A model generated the notes under the pieces. It worked only from the letters and a program-made list of their open reading frames with translations. It was not told where the DNA came from and did not search any database. Positions 1-9,128 of a stretch of DNA of 64,000 nt are shown here, one piece after another. Location of the stretch: the NCBI RefSeq assembly GCF_014174495.1, contig NZ_JACJHR010000009.1:110125-174124 (forward strand), in the 5' to 3' direction. The translations under genes and the position numbers were made by a program. Numbering within the stretch: position 1 is the first letter of the stretch; every line of letters begins with the position of its first letter. Source of the stretch: Amycolatopsis echigonensis (GTDB lineage Bacteria > Actinomycetota > Actinomycetes > Mycobacteriales > Pseudonocardiaceae).

Positions 1-1
1 C

Positions 2-694
2 AACCTGACCATCCGGTCGGGCGAGACGCACGCGATCATGGGCCCGAACGGCTCCGGCAAGTCCACCCTGTCCTACGCGATCGCCGGGCACCCGAAGTAC
101 ACGGTGACCTCCGGCGAGGTGCTGCTGGACGGCGAGAACGTGCTCGAGATGAGCGTCGACGAGCGCGCCCGCGCCGGCCTCTTCCTCGCCATGCAGTACC
201 CGGTCGAGGTCCCCGGCGTCTCGATGTCGAACTTCCTGCGCACCGCGGCCACCGCGGTCCGGGGCGAGGCTCCCAAGCTGCGCCACTGGGTCAAGGAGGT
301 CAAGGAGGAGATGGGCAAGCTCGGCATCTCCCAGGAATTCGCCGAGCGCTCGGTGAACGAGGGCTTCTCCGGCGGCGAGAAGAAGCGCCACGAGATCCTG
401 CAGCTGGCGCTGCTCAAGCCGAAGTTCGCCATCCTCGACGAGACCGACTCCGGCCTGGACGTCGACGCGCTGCGCGTCGTGTCCGAGGGCGTCAACGAAT
501 ACAAGGCGGGCAACGAGGTCGGCGTCATGCTGATCACGCACTACACCCGCATCCTGCGGCACATCACCCCGGACTTCGTGCACGTCTTCGCCGACGGCCG
601 CATCGTCGAGTCCGGCGGCCGCGAGCTGGCCGACGAGCTGGAGGAGAACGGCTACGTCAAGTACGCCGGCTCTCCCGAGCCCGCCAAGGCCTGA
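2..694 (+). CDS. sufC: Fe-S cluster assembly ATPase SufC (5' end outside window)
   Basis: ABC-type ATPase of the SufBCD scaffold, which drives assembly and transfer of Fe-S clusters in the cytoplasm. The reading frame is open from base 2, so the start lies upstream; 230 residues are visible and about 25 N-terminal residues are missing compared with the family. Walker [10 protein letters not shown] begins at base 41, the signature is SGGEKKR, and the Walker B region reads [12 protein letters not shown], the SufC form in which the catalytic Glu is followed by TDSGLD. The gene ends 51 bases before sufS, with sufU and sufT following, so this is the distal part of an actinobacterial suf operon; sufB and sufD would be expected upstream. 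Confidence 0.96.
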   Translation, partial: NLTIRSGETHAIMGPNGSGKSTLSYAIAGHPKYTVTSGEVLLDGENVLEMSVDERARAGLFLAMQYPVEVPGVSMSNFLRTAATAVRGEAPKLRHWVKEVKEEMGKLGISQEFAERSVNEGFSGGEKKRHEILQLALLKPKFAILDETDSGLDVDALRVVSEGVNEYKAGNEVGVMLITHYTRILRHITPDFVHVFADGRIVESGGRELADELEENGYVKYAGSPEPAKA

Positions 695-2504
<1,810 letters not shown>

Positions 2505-2508
<4 letters not shown>

Positions 2509-2903
2509 GCGAAGAGACGGCTACCGACCCGCGCGAGGGGCGCACCGCCGCGGACCTGCCCGAGCAGGCCGCCGCCGTCCCCGCCGACATCGCCAAGATC
2601 GAGGACGTCGAGGAAGCGATGCGCGACGTCGTCGACCCGGAACTCGGCATCAACGTCGTGGACCTCGGCCTGGTCTACGACATCCGGGTGGAACCCGACA
2701 ACACCGCGACGCTGGACATGACGCTCACGTCGGCGGCCTGCCCGCTCACCGACGTGATCGAGGACCAGACGTCGGCGGCGCTGACGTCCGGCGGCCTGGT
2801 GAACGACTTCCGGATCAACTGGGTCTGGATGCCGCCGTGGGGCCCGGAGAAGATCACCGACGACGGCCGCGAGCAGTTGCGGGCGCTCGGTTTCACTGTC
2901 TGA
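2505..2903 (+). CDS. sufT: DUF59 / MIP18-family Fe-S assembly factor (SufT-like)
   Basis: A 132-aa protein with a ~35-residue acidic, low-complexity N-terminus followed by a DUF59 (MIP18/PaaD) domain. Diagnostic stretches are VVDPELGINVVDLGLVYDI and the TSAACPLTDVI segment with the conserved cysteine. DUF59 proteins at the end of actinobacterial suf operons act in Fe-S maturation or cluster transfer; the exact step is not settled. It is the fourth gene of the coupled run here and is followed by a hairpin terminator. Confidence 0.93.
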
Positions 2904-2916
2904 GGTTCGGTGCGTG

Positions 2917-2952
2917 CGAAGGCCGCTTCCGGTTCGCCGGGGGCGGCCTTCG
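2917..2952 (+). terminator. Hairpin terminator after the suf operon
   Basis: A 10-base perfect inverted repeat (cgaaggccgc / gcggccttcg) begins 14 bases after the sufT stop, with a 16-base loop that can itself pair (CCGG/CCGG). There is no U-tract, as is usual in high-GC actinobacteria. Confidence 0.7.
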
Positions 2953-3030
2953 GCGTGTCCGGTACTGGTGCGTCCGGGTGCCCGCGGGCGGAACGCCGAA
3001 TTCTGTCGGGTTGGGTGCTGTTACTGGCTG

Positions 3031-3342
3031 ATGACCGAACCTGACTCTGGAACCGTGGCCTCTTCCGGGGACAGACCTGGCCGCGGCCTGGCCGTCGCGG
3101 CGGTGTCCGTGGCCGCGGTGTGTTTCGCGCTCGGCGTGGCGACCTGGCTGGCCTGGCTGCTCGTGCGGCCGAGGCTGCTCATGGGCGGCGTCTACCCGAT
3201 CGTGGCCGAGGTGTTCGTCCTGGTGCTCGGCGGACTGGCCTTCGTGGTGGCGCTAGCCGGAACGGTCGCGTTCACCTGGAATCCCGGGTTCGCGACGGGA
3301 CAGTTCGATGTCCGGCCCGGCCACGCGACCCTGGGCCGGTGA
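3031..3342 (+). CDS. Small two-helix membrane protein
   Basis: A 103-aa protein that I do not recognise. It has a short polar N-terminus, a hydrophobic helix at about residues 20-46 (rich in Ala/Val/Leu/Trp) and a second at about 55-80, then a polar tail. The ATG at 3031 was chosen because the upstream in-frame extension is Arg/Pro-rich and overlaps the suf terminator. It lies 29 bases before the signal-peptidase-like gene and may be co-transcribed with it. Function unknown; probably a cell-membrane protein. Confidence 0.55.
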   Translation: MTEPDSGTVASSGDRPGRGLAVAAVSVAAVCFALGVATWLAWLLVRPRLLMGGVYPIVAEVFVLVLGGLAFVVALAGTVAFTWNPGFATGQFDVRPGHATLGR

Positions 3343-3371
3343 TGTCTGTATAACGACCTATACGGCACCGG

Positions 3372-4253
3372 ATGGTTTCGGGTGTCCATTATGGACAGAA
3401 CGGCACAATCCGCCCGGACGATCCCGGGCCGCGTAACGGATCCGCGGTTCTCGCCGATCCTCGCGAGGTGATCGACGGTTTCCCGGCTCCGCCGCCGGTG
3501 TCCCGCGCGCCTCGCCGGTTTTCGGCGGTGCTGGCGCTGTTCGTCGTGGTCGCGCTGGCCGGGGTGGCCGGATGCGGGTACGGGCTGGTGACGGTGTTCA
3601 GCTATCGCGGGGTGAAGGTGCCGGTGAACGCGATGGCCCCGGCGGTGCCCGCCCACACGATTGCCGTGCTCGTCAACCGGGACGGGCAGGTCTACCACCG
3701 GGGCGACGTAGTGCTGGCACGCATGCCCGCGCAACCGGACGACAAGGCATACGCCCTGATCGGCCGGGTGATCGGCGTGGGCGGCGATGACGTGCGGTGC
3801 TGCGACGGTGCCCGGCGGATCGTGGTGAACGGGAAGTCTGTCGACGAATCCTACGCGAGCGGCGACGGCCCCCAGTTCCACGTCCTCGTCCCGCTGGGCA
3901 CGGTGTTTCTCGCCAGCGATCGACGCGACGTGGGATGGGACTCGCGGCAGGTGGAGGTCCGTTACGGAGGGAACAGCGGCTCGGTGCCGGTGTCCGAGGT
4001 GTACGGGGTGGTCGTGGCCACCGGAGCGAACCCGTGGTGGGTGCGCACCCTGCCCCCGACGACGGCGTTCACCGCCGCGGGGCTGCCGGGCGCGCCGGAG
4101 GTCGATCAGGGGCCGTTCGTGGGGCGGGTGCTCGTCGGGGCGGGGGCCGGGGCGTTCCTGATCGGATTCCTGGGCGCGGTGGTCACCGGGGTGCGCCGGG
4201 GCAGGAAACGCCGCCGGGCGGCCGCCGCGGAGGGGTGGGTTTCCGCCGGGTAG
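3372..4253 (+). CDS. S26 signal-peptidase-I-like protein lacking the catalytic Ser and Lys
   Basis: 293 aa with a cytoplasmic N-terminus, a membrane helix at about residues 51-75, an S26 (leader peptidase) fold outside, and a second membrane helix near 258-282. Box B, normally GxSMxP, reads VNAMAPAV: the nucleophile Ser is Ala87. Box D, normally KRxxGxPGD, reads GRVIGVGGD: the general-base Lys is Gly131. Box E is recognisable as SDRRDVGWDSR. The fold is therefore kept but both members of the Ser-Lys dyad are gone, so it should not act as a classical signal peptidase. A structural or regulatory role is inferred. The start codon is less certain than the frame. Confidence 0.75.
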   Translation: MVSGVHYGQNGTIRPDDPGPRNGSAVLADPREVIDGFPAPPPVSRAPRRFSAVLALFVVVALAGVAGCGYGLVTVFSYRGVKVPVNAMAPAVPAHTIAVLVNRDGQVYHRGDVVLARMPAQPDDKAYALIGRVIGVGGDDVRCCDGARRIVVNGKSVDESYASGDGPQFHVLVPLGTVFLASDRRDVGWDSRQVEVRYGGNSGSVPVSEVYGVVVATGANPWWVRTLPPTTAFTAAGLPGAPEVDQGPFVGRVLVGAGAGAFLIGFLGAVVTGVRRGRKRRRAAAAEGWVSAG

Positions 4254-4261
4254 CGGCGGAA
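4241..4261. terminator. Hairpin between convergent genes
   Basis: An 8-base perfect stem (ttccgccg / cggcggaa) with a 5-base loop holding the stop codon of the S26-like gene. It lies between two convergent genes and could serve both. Confidence 0.5.
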
Positions 4262-4289
4262 CCGAGGATCGCTCAGTTTCCTGGGCTGC

Positions 4290-6233
4290 TCAACGGATTC
4301 GCCGGTCTGCCCGTGCCTGCCGTCCGGAGCGGCGGAAGACGACGAAAAGCAGCCGCAGTCCCGCCAGCGCGCTGATCATCAGCAGGTTGTAGCCGAACAC
4401 GTGGTTCAGCGTCAGCCCGGGCACCAGCTGCGGGCCGCTCGAACTCGCCAGCAGCAGCACGGCCATGAGCCCGGTCGCGATGCCGACCAGGGCCAGCAGC
4501 ACCTCGTGCACCAGGCCGGTCACCAGGTCGCGGTCCCGTTCGTCGGAGAACAGCCGCAGGTTCACCGACAGCCTGCCTTCCTCCAGCGCAGCGCCGATCC
4601 GGTCGACGCGACGCGGCAGGCGGCGCAGCACCGGCAGCAAGGCGGTGAATTCGTCGGTGACGGTGCGACGCAGGGTTTCCGGGCGCAGGCCGATGCGTTC
4701 GGCGGCGAAGGCGCGGGATTCGGCGACCAGGTCGAAGTCGGGGGCGAGCGTCGCGAGCGTGCCTTCCATGGTCGCCAGCGCCCGGAACACCGCGGCGATC
4801 GGCGGCGGGACGGCCAGGCGGAAGTCGGCGATGACGCGGAACAAGCCGGTGAACAAGTCGAGACCTGGTGTCCGGCCGGGTCCGAAATGCCGGGCCAGCA
4901 GGGTGCCGAGGGCGCGTTCCAGACGTTGTTCGTCGAGATCGTCGGGGCGGTGGACGATTTCGAGCAGCCCGTCGCGGACGCCGGCCGGGTCGCCGCGGTC
5001 GATGGCGGGCAGCAGCGCTTGCAGCCCGGCGCGCAGGCCGGTGTCGAGACGGCCAACGGAACCGAAGTCGAGCAGTCCCAGGGTGCCGTCTTCGAGCAGC
5101 AAAACGTTGCCCGGATGCGGATCCGCGTGGAATACCCCGCCCAGCAGCACCTGATCGAGCAGGCCGCGCAGGAAGGTCCGGGCGAGGTCCTCGCGGGAGT
5201 GCACGGAACTTGTCGAGAGCGGCTTGCCCTCCAATCGTCGCATCACCAGAACGCGCTCCGTGGACAGTGCTTTGTGGACAGTCGGCAGCGTGACGCCGGG
5301 AACCGGATGCGCGGCAATGGCTTCGATGTTCGCGGCTTCGGTGCGGAAATCGAGTTCGTCCTCAAGGGACTCGGCGAATCCGTCCGCCAGCTCCCGCACG
5401 CCGAGCGAACGTGCCCAGCCAGCGCGTTCGTACAGCACGGCGGCGAGGCGGCGGACGATGTCGATGTCCCGGTCCACCTGCTCGCGAATTCCGGGTCGTT
5501 GCACCTTCACGACGACCTCGGCGCCGGACCGCAGCCGGGCACCGTAAACCTGCGCGATCGACGCCGCGGCAAGGGGTTCGTCGTCGATGTGCGCGAAGGC
5601 GGTGAGGTCGGTTTCCTCGCGCAGCAAAGCGCGCACCTCGTCTTCGGGAGCGGGCGGAACCTGGTCGTGCAGCCGGCTGAGTTCGCGGATGTACACCGGC
5701 GGCAGGAGATCCGCGCGCGTCGAGAGCAGCTGGCCGAACTTCACGAATGTCACGCCCGCTTCTTCGAGGGCTAGCCGCAGGGATCGCGCGAGCTTCGCCG
5801 AACCGTCGGGATCCGCGGTGCGACGGCCGGTGAGGAACGAGCCGAGGCCGTGCCGGATCGCGATGCGCATGATCCGCGAGTAACGGCGGGTGCGGGCCGC
5901 GCGGGACCGCAGTGAGCGCATCCGGGCGAACAAGCCCGGCCCGCCGGACGGAATCGCGAGTTCGGCGACGAAAAGGACCAGCAGGGTCACCGCGAGCGCG
6001 CTGCCCGCCAGCGGGATCAGCAGGCCGACCGCGACGCCCGGGGTAGTCAGCACGACCAGCGGGAACGTCCGGACGACAGTGCCCGCGACGAGCCAGCCCG
6101 CCAGCGCGGCGCCGAGTGCCCGGACGATTCCGACGCGCACCCCGAGCACTTTGCGCGCCGCGGCGACGAGCGGCCACAGCACAACGACGTAGGCCAGCAG
6201 GCCGAGCAGCAGCGTTTGCATGCCGACGAGCAC
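4290..6233 (-). CDS. ABC1/UbiB (ADCK) family atypical kinase, membrane-anchored
   Basis: 647 aa. Two or three hydrophobic helices fill the first ~90 residues, the ABC1 kinase-like domain follows (about 150-480), and two membrane helices close the C-terminus. The family's KxGQ motif is seen as VTFVKFGQLLSTRADLLP, and the catalytic-loop and metal-binding segments as FHADPHPGNVLL and LLDFGSVGRL. UbiB/ADCK proteins are atypical kinases or ATPases tied to isoprenoid-quinone or lipid metabolism; the substrate here is unknown. An alternative start four codons downstream (second Met) is possible. It is divergent from the snapalysin gene across ~160 bases. Confidence 0.9.
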   Translation of the reverse strand: MLVGMQTLLLGLLAYVVVLWPLVAAARKVLGVRVGIVRALGAALAGWLVAGTVVRTFPLVVLTTPGVAVGLLIPLAGSALAVTLLVLFVAELAIPSGGPGLFARMRSLRSRAARTRRYSRIMRIAIRHGLGSFLTGRRTADPDGSAKLARSLRLALEEAGVTFVKFGQLLSTRADLLPPVYIRELSRLHDQVPPAPEDEVRALLREETDLTAFAHIDDEPLAAASIAQVYGARLRSGAEVVVKVQRPGIREQVDRDIDIVRRLAAVLYERAGWARSLGVRELADGFAESLEDELDFRTEAANIEAIAAHPVPGVTLPTVHKALSTERVLVMRRLEGKPLSTSSVHSREDLARTFLRGLLDQVLLGGVFHADPHPGNVLLLEDGTLGLLDFGSVGRLDTGLRAGLQALLPAIDRGDPAGVRDGLLEIVHRPDDLDEQRLERALGTLLARHFGPGRTPGLDLFTGLFRVIADFRLAVPPPIAAVFRALATMEGTLATLAPDFDLVAESRAFAAERIGLRPETLRRTVTDEFTALLPVLRRLPRRVDRIGAALEEGRLSVNLRLFSDERDRDLVTGLVHEVLLALVGIATGLMAVLLLASSSGPQLVPGLTLNHVFGYNLLMISALAGLRLLFVVFRRSGRQARADRRIR

Positions 6234-6393
6234 ACCAGCGCGGCGGCGCGCGCGGATCCAGCCGCGGCGGGACGGGCCTCCCTCTCGAGGGGGAGCCTCC
6301 TACTTTCGGACGTAGTCTCCGGCGGTGGTGAACTTCTAACGTCGTCGAGCGGACAAGGGTTGCTTGCTTTCTCGACGAGCTACGGAGGACACG

Positions 6394-6936
6394 ATGCACG
6401 CACGAGGGTTCCGGCGGATCGCCGCACTGGCCATGGCGACCGCCGCGCCGCTCGGCTTCGGCGTGGCGACCGCGCCCGCCGCGTCCGCCGCCGCGACGAC
6501 CACCGTCTACTACAGCTCGGCCGGCGCGCCGGACTACGTCGCGCAGATCGACCAGGGCGCGGCGAACTGGAACGCCGCGGTCAGCGACGTGCGGCTGGTG
6601 AAGGACGAGGGCAAGGCGACGGTCGTGATCCACGAGGTGCACAGCGGGGGGTCGTACACGCAAACCGACGGGCACGGCAAGGGCGACGTCTACCTGGACA
6701 CGAGCCAGGTCGCCGAGGGCTACGACCCGACCCGCATCGCCGCGCACGAACTCGGCCACAACCTCGGGCTGCCAGACCACTATTCGGGCCCGTGCTCGGA
6801 ACTGATGTCGGGCCACGGGCCGGGGACGTCGTGCACCAACGCCAAGCCGGATGCGCAGGAGTCGGCGAAGGTGCAGCAGTTGTGGGCCAACGGGTTCCGG
6901 ACCGAGGGCACCCGGGTGACGACGACTGTCTACTGA
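6394..6936 (+). CDS. Secreted snapalysin-type (M7) metalloprotease
   Basis: Small neutral zinc protease (180 aa precursor). An Arg-rich N-terminus and hydrophobic core form a signal peptide ending near the AxA site at residues 30-32. The zinc motif is HELGHNLGLPD, residues 118-128: His118, Glu119, His122 and Asp128 match the HExxHxxGxxD pattern of family M7, in which Asp replaces the third His. Two later cysteines (PCSELM and TSCTNA) match the disulfide of the family. The ATG at 6394 has a good ribosome site (acggagga) and precedes the signal peptide directly. The enzyme is expected to act outside the cell. Confidence 0.92.
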   Translation: MHARGFRRIAALAMATAAPLGFGVATAPAASAAATTTVYYSSAGAPDYVAQIDQGAANWNAAVSDVRLVKDEGKATVVIHEVHSGGSYTQTDGHGKGDVYLDTSQVAEGYDPTRIAAHELGHNLGLPDHYSGPCSELMSGHGPGTSCTNAKPDAQESAKVQQLWANGFRTEGTRVTTTVY

Positions 6937-6943
6937 GGACCTG

Positions 6944-6983
6944 GTGAGTGTTTATGCCGGTTAGAACCGGGATCGCCGCTCAC
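6944..6983 (+). terminator. Imperfect 40-base hairpin after the protease gene
   Basis: The outer arms GTGAG/CTCAC and inner arms CCGGTT/AACCGG pair around an AG loop; the middle of the stem is mismatched. It shares the GTGAGTGTT start and the GGT-K-AGAACC core with the perfect hairpin at 20713-20744, so the two belong to one element family and this copy has decayed. Confidence 0.55.
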
Positions 6984-7014
6984 GACCGCTATAAGGAGCG
7001 AAGCCCTGGGCTTG

Positions 7015-7195
7015 GCGCTGCTCAAGTCGAATCCGGACACTTCGCCACCGTGTTCGAGCAGGGTGCCGGTCAGCGGTCCGGCATCACGTACGGCGTTGAG
7101 CGTGCGCCTCCCGGCCACGTCAACGGCCAACGCCAGAACGGCGAGCCACTCGTGGTCGGCGTTCTGATTTCGCTGTCCGACGAGGTGGTGTAGTA
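7015..7195 (-). pseudogene. Remnant of a class I SAM-dependent methyltransferase
   Basis: On the minus strand an open stretch reads DHEWLAVLALAVDVAGRR, then TLNAVRDAGPLTGTLL, then EHGGEVSGFDLSSAK. This follows the order of a Rossmann methyltransferase: a lead helix, motif I (normally VLDxGCGxGPLT) and motif II ending in GFDLS. The motif I core GCG is replaced by VRD and the Asp by Asn, there is no plausible start, and similarity ends after FDLSSAK. I read it as a decayed fragment. The remaining bases of the 6937-7284 gap hold only the hairpin before it. Confidence 0.5.
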
Positions 7196-7284
7196 AGCGT
7201 CGGCCAGCAGGCCGCCAGAAACTCCGCGGCAGGGTCCCGCTCTGGAGGGAGGCGTTCGCCGGAACCGCCTGTCAGGATTGGCGG

Positions 7285-8484
7285 GTGCGTTTCTTCCGTC
7301 CGCTGGTCAGCGCGGTCACCTATCGCCGGTGGGTGTACTTGATCCTGGGCGCCGCGCTCAGCGTGCCGTACCTGCTGCTCGCCGTGGTCGCGATGCCGTC
7401 GCTGATGCCGTTCGCCACGACGGTGGGCTGGGCGAGTCTCGTCGGTTTCGTCGTGATGCTCGTCGTGCTGGCCGCGACCGCGTTCCTTCCCGCGGTGCGG
7501 GTGCTGGAAGCCGCGGCGGTGCGGGAATTGCTCGCCCAGCCTGCGCCAGGACGCGGCCGCGTGCGGTGTGCGGCGATGTTCGTGCTGCACGTCGTGGCCG
7601 GCATGTTCACCGGGCTCGCGACGCTCGCGCTGCCGGCCGGATTCGGGTTCGCGATCAACGCCGTCTTTACCGGTCGGCTTGTCGACACGCCAGATGCCCA
7701 CCTGACGGTTCCGCGCGGCTGGGCGTCGGCGTGGCTGCCCGCGGCGTTCGTGGTGGCCTTCGTCGTGCTGATCTACTTCGTGTGGGGCGTCGGCGGATTG
7801 CTGCGCCGCGCGGCGGCCCGGTTGCTCGGCTGGTCCGCCGCCGAACGCATCGCGCAGCTCGAACGCCGCACCGACCTGCTCGCCGAACGCACCCGGCTCG
7901 CGCGCGAACTCCACGATTCCGTCGGCCACGCGCTGTCAGTGGTCACGCTGCAAGCCGGGGCCGCGCGGCGGACGCTGCACACCGACCCCGGCTTCACCGA
8001 GGAAGCGCTCACCGCGATCGAGGAATCGGCTCGCACCGCCCTTGACGATCTTGACCACGTCCTCGGCCTACTTCGCGAAGAAGCACGCGACCGGACGCCG
8101 CACGCGGGCCTCGCCAACCTCCCCGCGCTGATCACCGTCACGCAGCAGTCCGGCACGGATTGCCGCCTCGAAGTGGAAGGCGACATCGCGAAGGTGCCCG
8201 CAGTGGTGTCGCGCGAGGTGTACCGGATCCTGCAGGAATGCCTCACCAACGCGGTGCGGTACGCGGGCAAGGTGCCGGTGACCATCGCGTTGGCGGTCGC
8301 TGACGGGCAGTTGCGGGCCGCAGTCGCGAACCCGCTCGGCTCGGCCCGGCCGTCGCGCGCCCGCGGCGGCCGCGGCCTGCGAGGCATGGCGGAGCGGGCG
8401 GAACTGGTGGGTGGCAAGCTGGCCGCGGGGCCGGTGGGCGAAAACTGGGAGGTCGTGGTGACGGTGCCGTGGGGGAACCGGTGA
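7285..8484 (+). CDS. Two-component sensor histidine kinase (HisKA_3, NarL partner type)
   Basis: 399 aa. Four or five hydrophobic helices span residues ~15-185 with no large external domain, followed by a short coiled linker, a HisKA_3 dimerisation/phosphoacceptor segment RTRLARELHDSVGHALSVV with His210 as the likely phosphorylation site, and a HATPase_c domain (ECLTNAVRYAG as the N box, RGGRGLRGMAERA as the G box). The start is a GTG. The stop overlaps the GTG of the response regulator (GTGA), so the pair is translationally coupled. The signal is unknown. Confidence 0.92.
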   Translation: MRFFRPLVSAVTYRRWVYLILGAALSVPYLLLAVVAMPSLMPFATTVGWASLVGFVVMLVVLAATAFLPAVRVLEAAAVRELLAQPAPGRGRVRCAAMFVLHVVAGMFTGLATLALPAGFGFAINAVFTGRLVDTPDAHLTVPRGWASAWLPAAFVVAFVVLIYFVWGVGGLLRRAAARLLGWSAAERIAQLERRTDLLAERTRLARELHDSVGHALSVVTLQAGAARRTLHTDPGFTEEALTAIEESARTALDDLDHVLGLLREEARDRTPHAGLANLPALITVTQQSGTDCRLEVEGDIAKVPAVVSREVYRILQECLTNAVRYAGKVPVTIALAVADGQLRAAVANPLGSARPSRARGGRGLRGMAERAELVGGKLAAGPVGENWEVVVTVPWGNR

Positions 8485-9128
8485 GCGTGCGAGTCCTGCT
8501 GGTGGACGACGAACGGCTGATCCGGGCCGGACTGCGCGCGATCGTGGACAGCGAACCGGACCTGACCGTGGTCGGCGAGGCGGCCGACGGCGCGGAGGTG
8601 CCGGGTCTCGTCGAGCAGCTGCGCCCGGACGTCGTGCTGATGGACGTGCGGATGCCCGCGGTGGACGGGATCCGCGCGACTGGGCATCTTCTGTCCACTG
8701 TGGATAATCCGCCGAAGGTGATCGTGGTGACCACCTTCGAAAACGACGACTACGTGTACGACGCGTTGCTCGCCGGGGCGAGCGGATTCCTGCTGAAACG
8801 TGCTCGCCCGGAGGAGATCGTCGCCGGGATCCGCACGGTGCTGGCGGGGGATTCGCTGCTGTTTCCCGCCGCGATCCGGGGCATGGCCGCACGTCGTTCG
8901 CGCGCGACTTCGGCGGCGCCGCTGGATTTCCTGACCGAACGGGAACGCGACGTGCTGCGGCTGATGGCGGCCGGACTGTCCAATGGGGAAATCGCCGCGG
9001 AGCTGTTTCTGGGGTTGCAGACGGTGAAAACGCACGTCGGGAACGTGCTGTCGAAGCTCGGTGCCCGGGACCGGACGCAGGCGGTGATCCGGGCTTACGA
9101 GTCGGGCTTTGTCACGCCGACCGGCTGA
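8481..9128 (+). CDS. NarL/LuxR-family response regulator
   Basis: 215 aa from the GTG that overlaps the kinase stop. The receiver domain (1-120) has acidic residues D9/D10, phosphoacceptor D55 in VVLMDVRMP, and the conserved Thr and Lys in VVTTF and LLKRA. The C-terminal LuxR helix-turn-helix starts at LTERERDVLRLMAAGLSNGE and runs through KTHVGNVLSKLGARDR. An in-frame GTG 12 bases upstream is also open. Its 3' end overlaps the convergent EAL/GGDEF gene by 17 bases. Cognate regulator of the adjacent kinase. Confidence 0.93.
   Translation: MSVRVLLVDDERLIRAGLRAIVDSEPDLTVVGEAADGAEVPGLVEQLRPDVVLMDVRMPAVDGIRATGHLLSTVDNPPKVIVVTTFENDDYVYDALLAGASGFLLKRARPEEIVAGIRTVLAGDSLLFPAAIRGMAARRSRATSAAPLDFLTERERDVLRLMAAGLSNGEIAAELFLGLQTVKTHVGNVLSKLGARDRTQAVIRAYESGFVTPTG

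Noticed and set aside
6948..7193. An 81-codon plus-strand gene after the protease
   Set aside because: No ribosome site, covers a hairpin, and the minus strand has the recognisable methyltransferase remnant.
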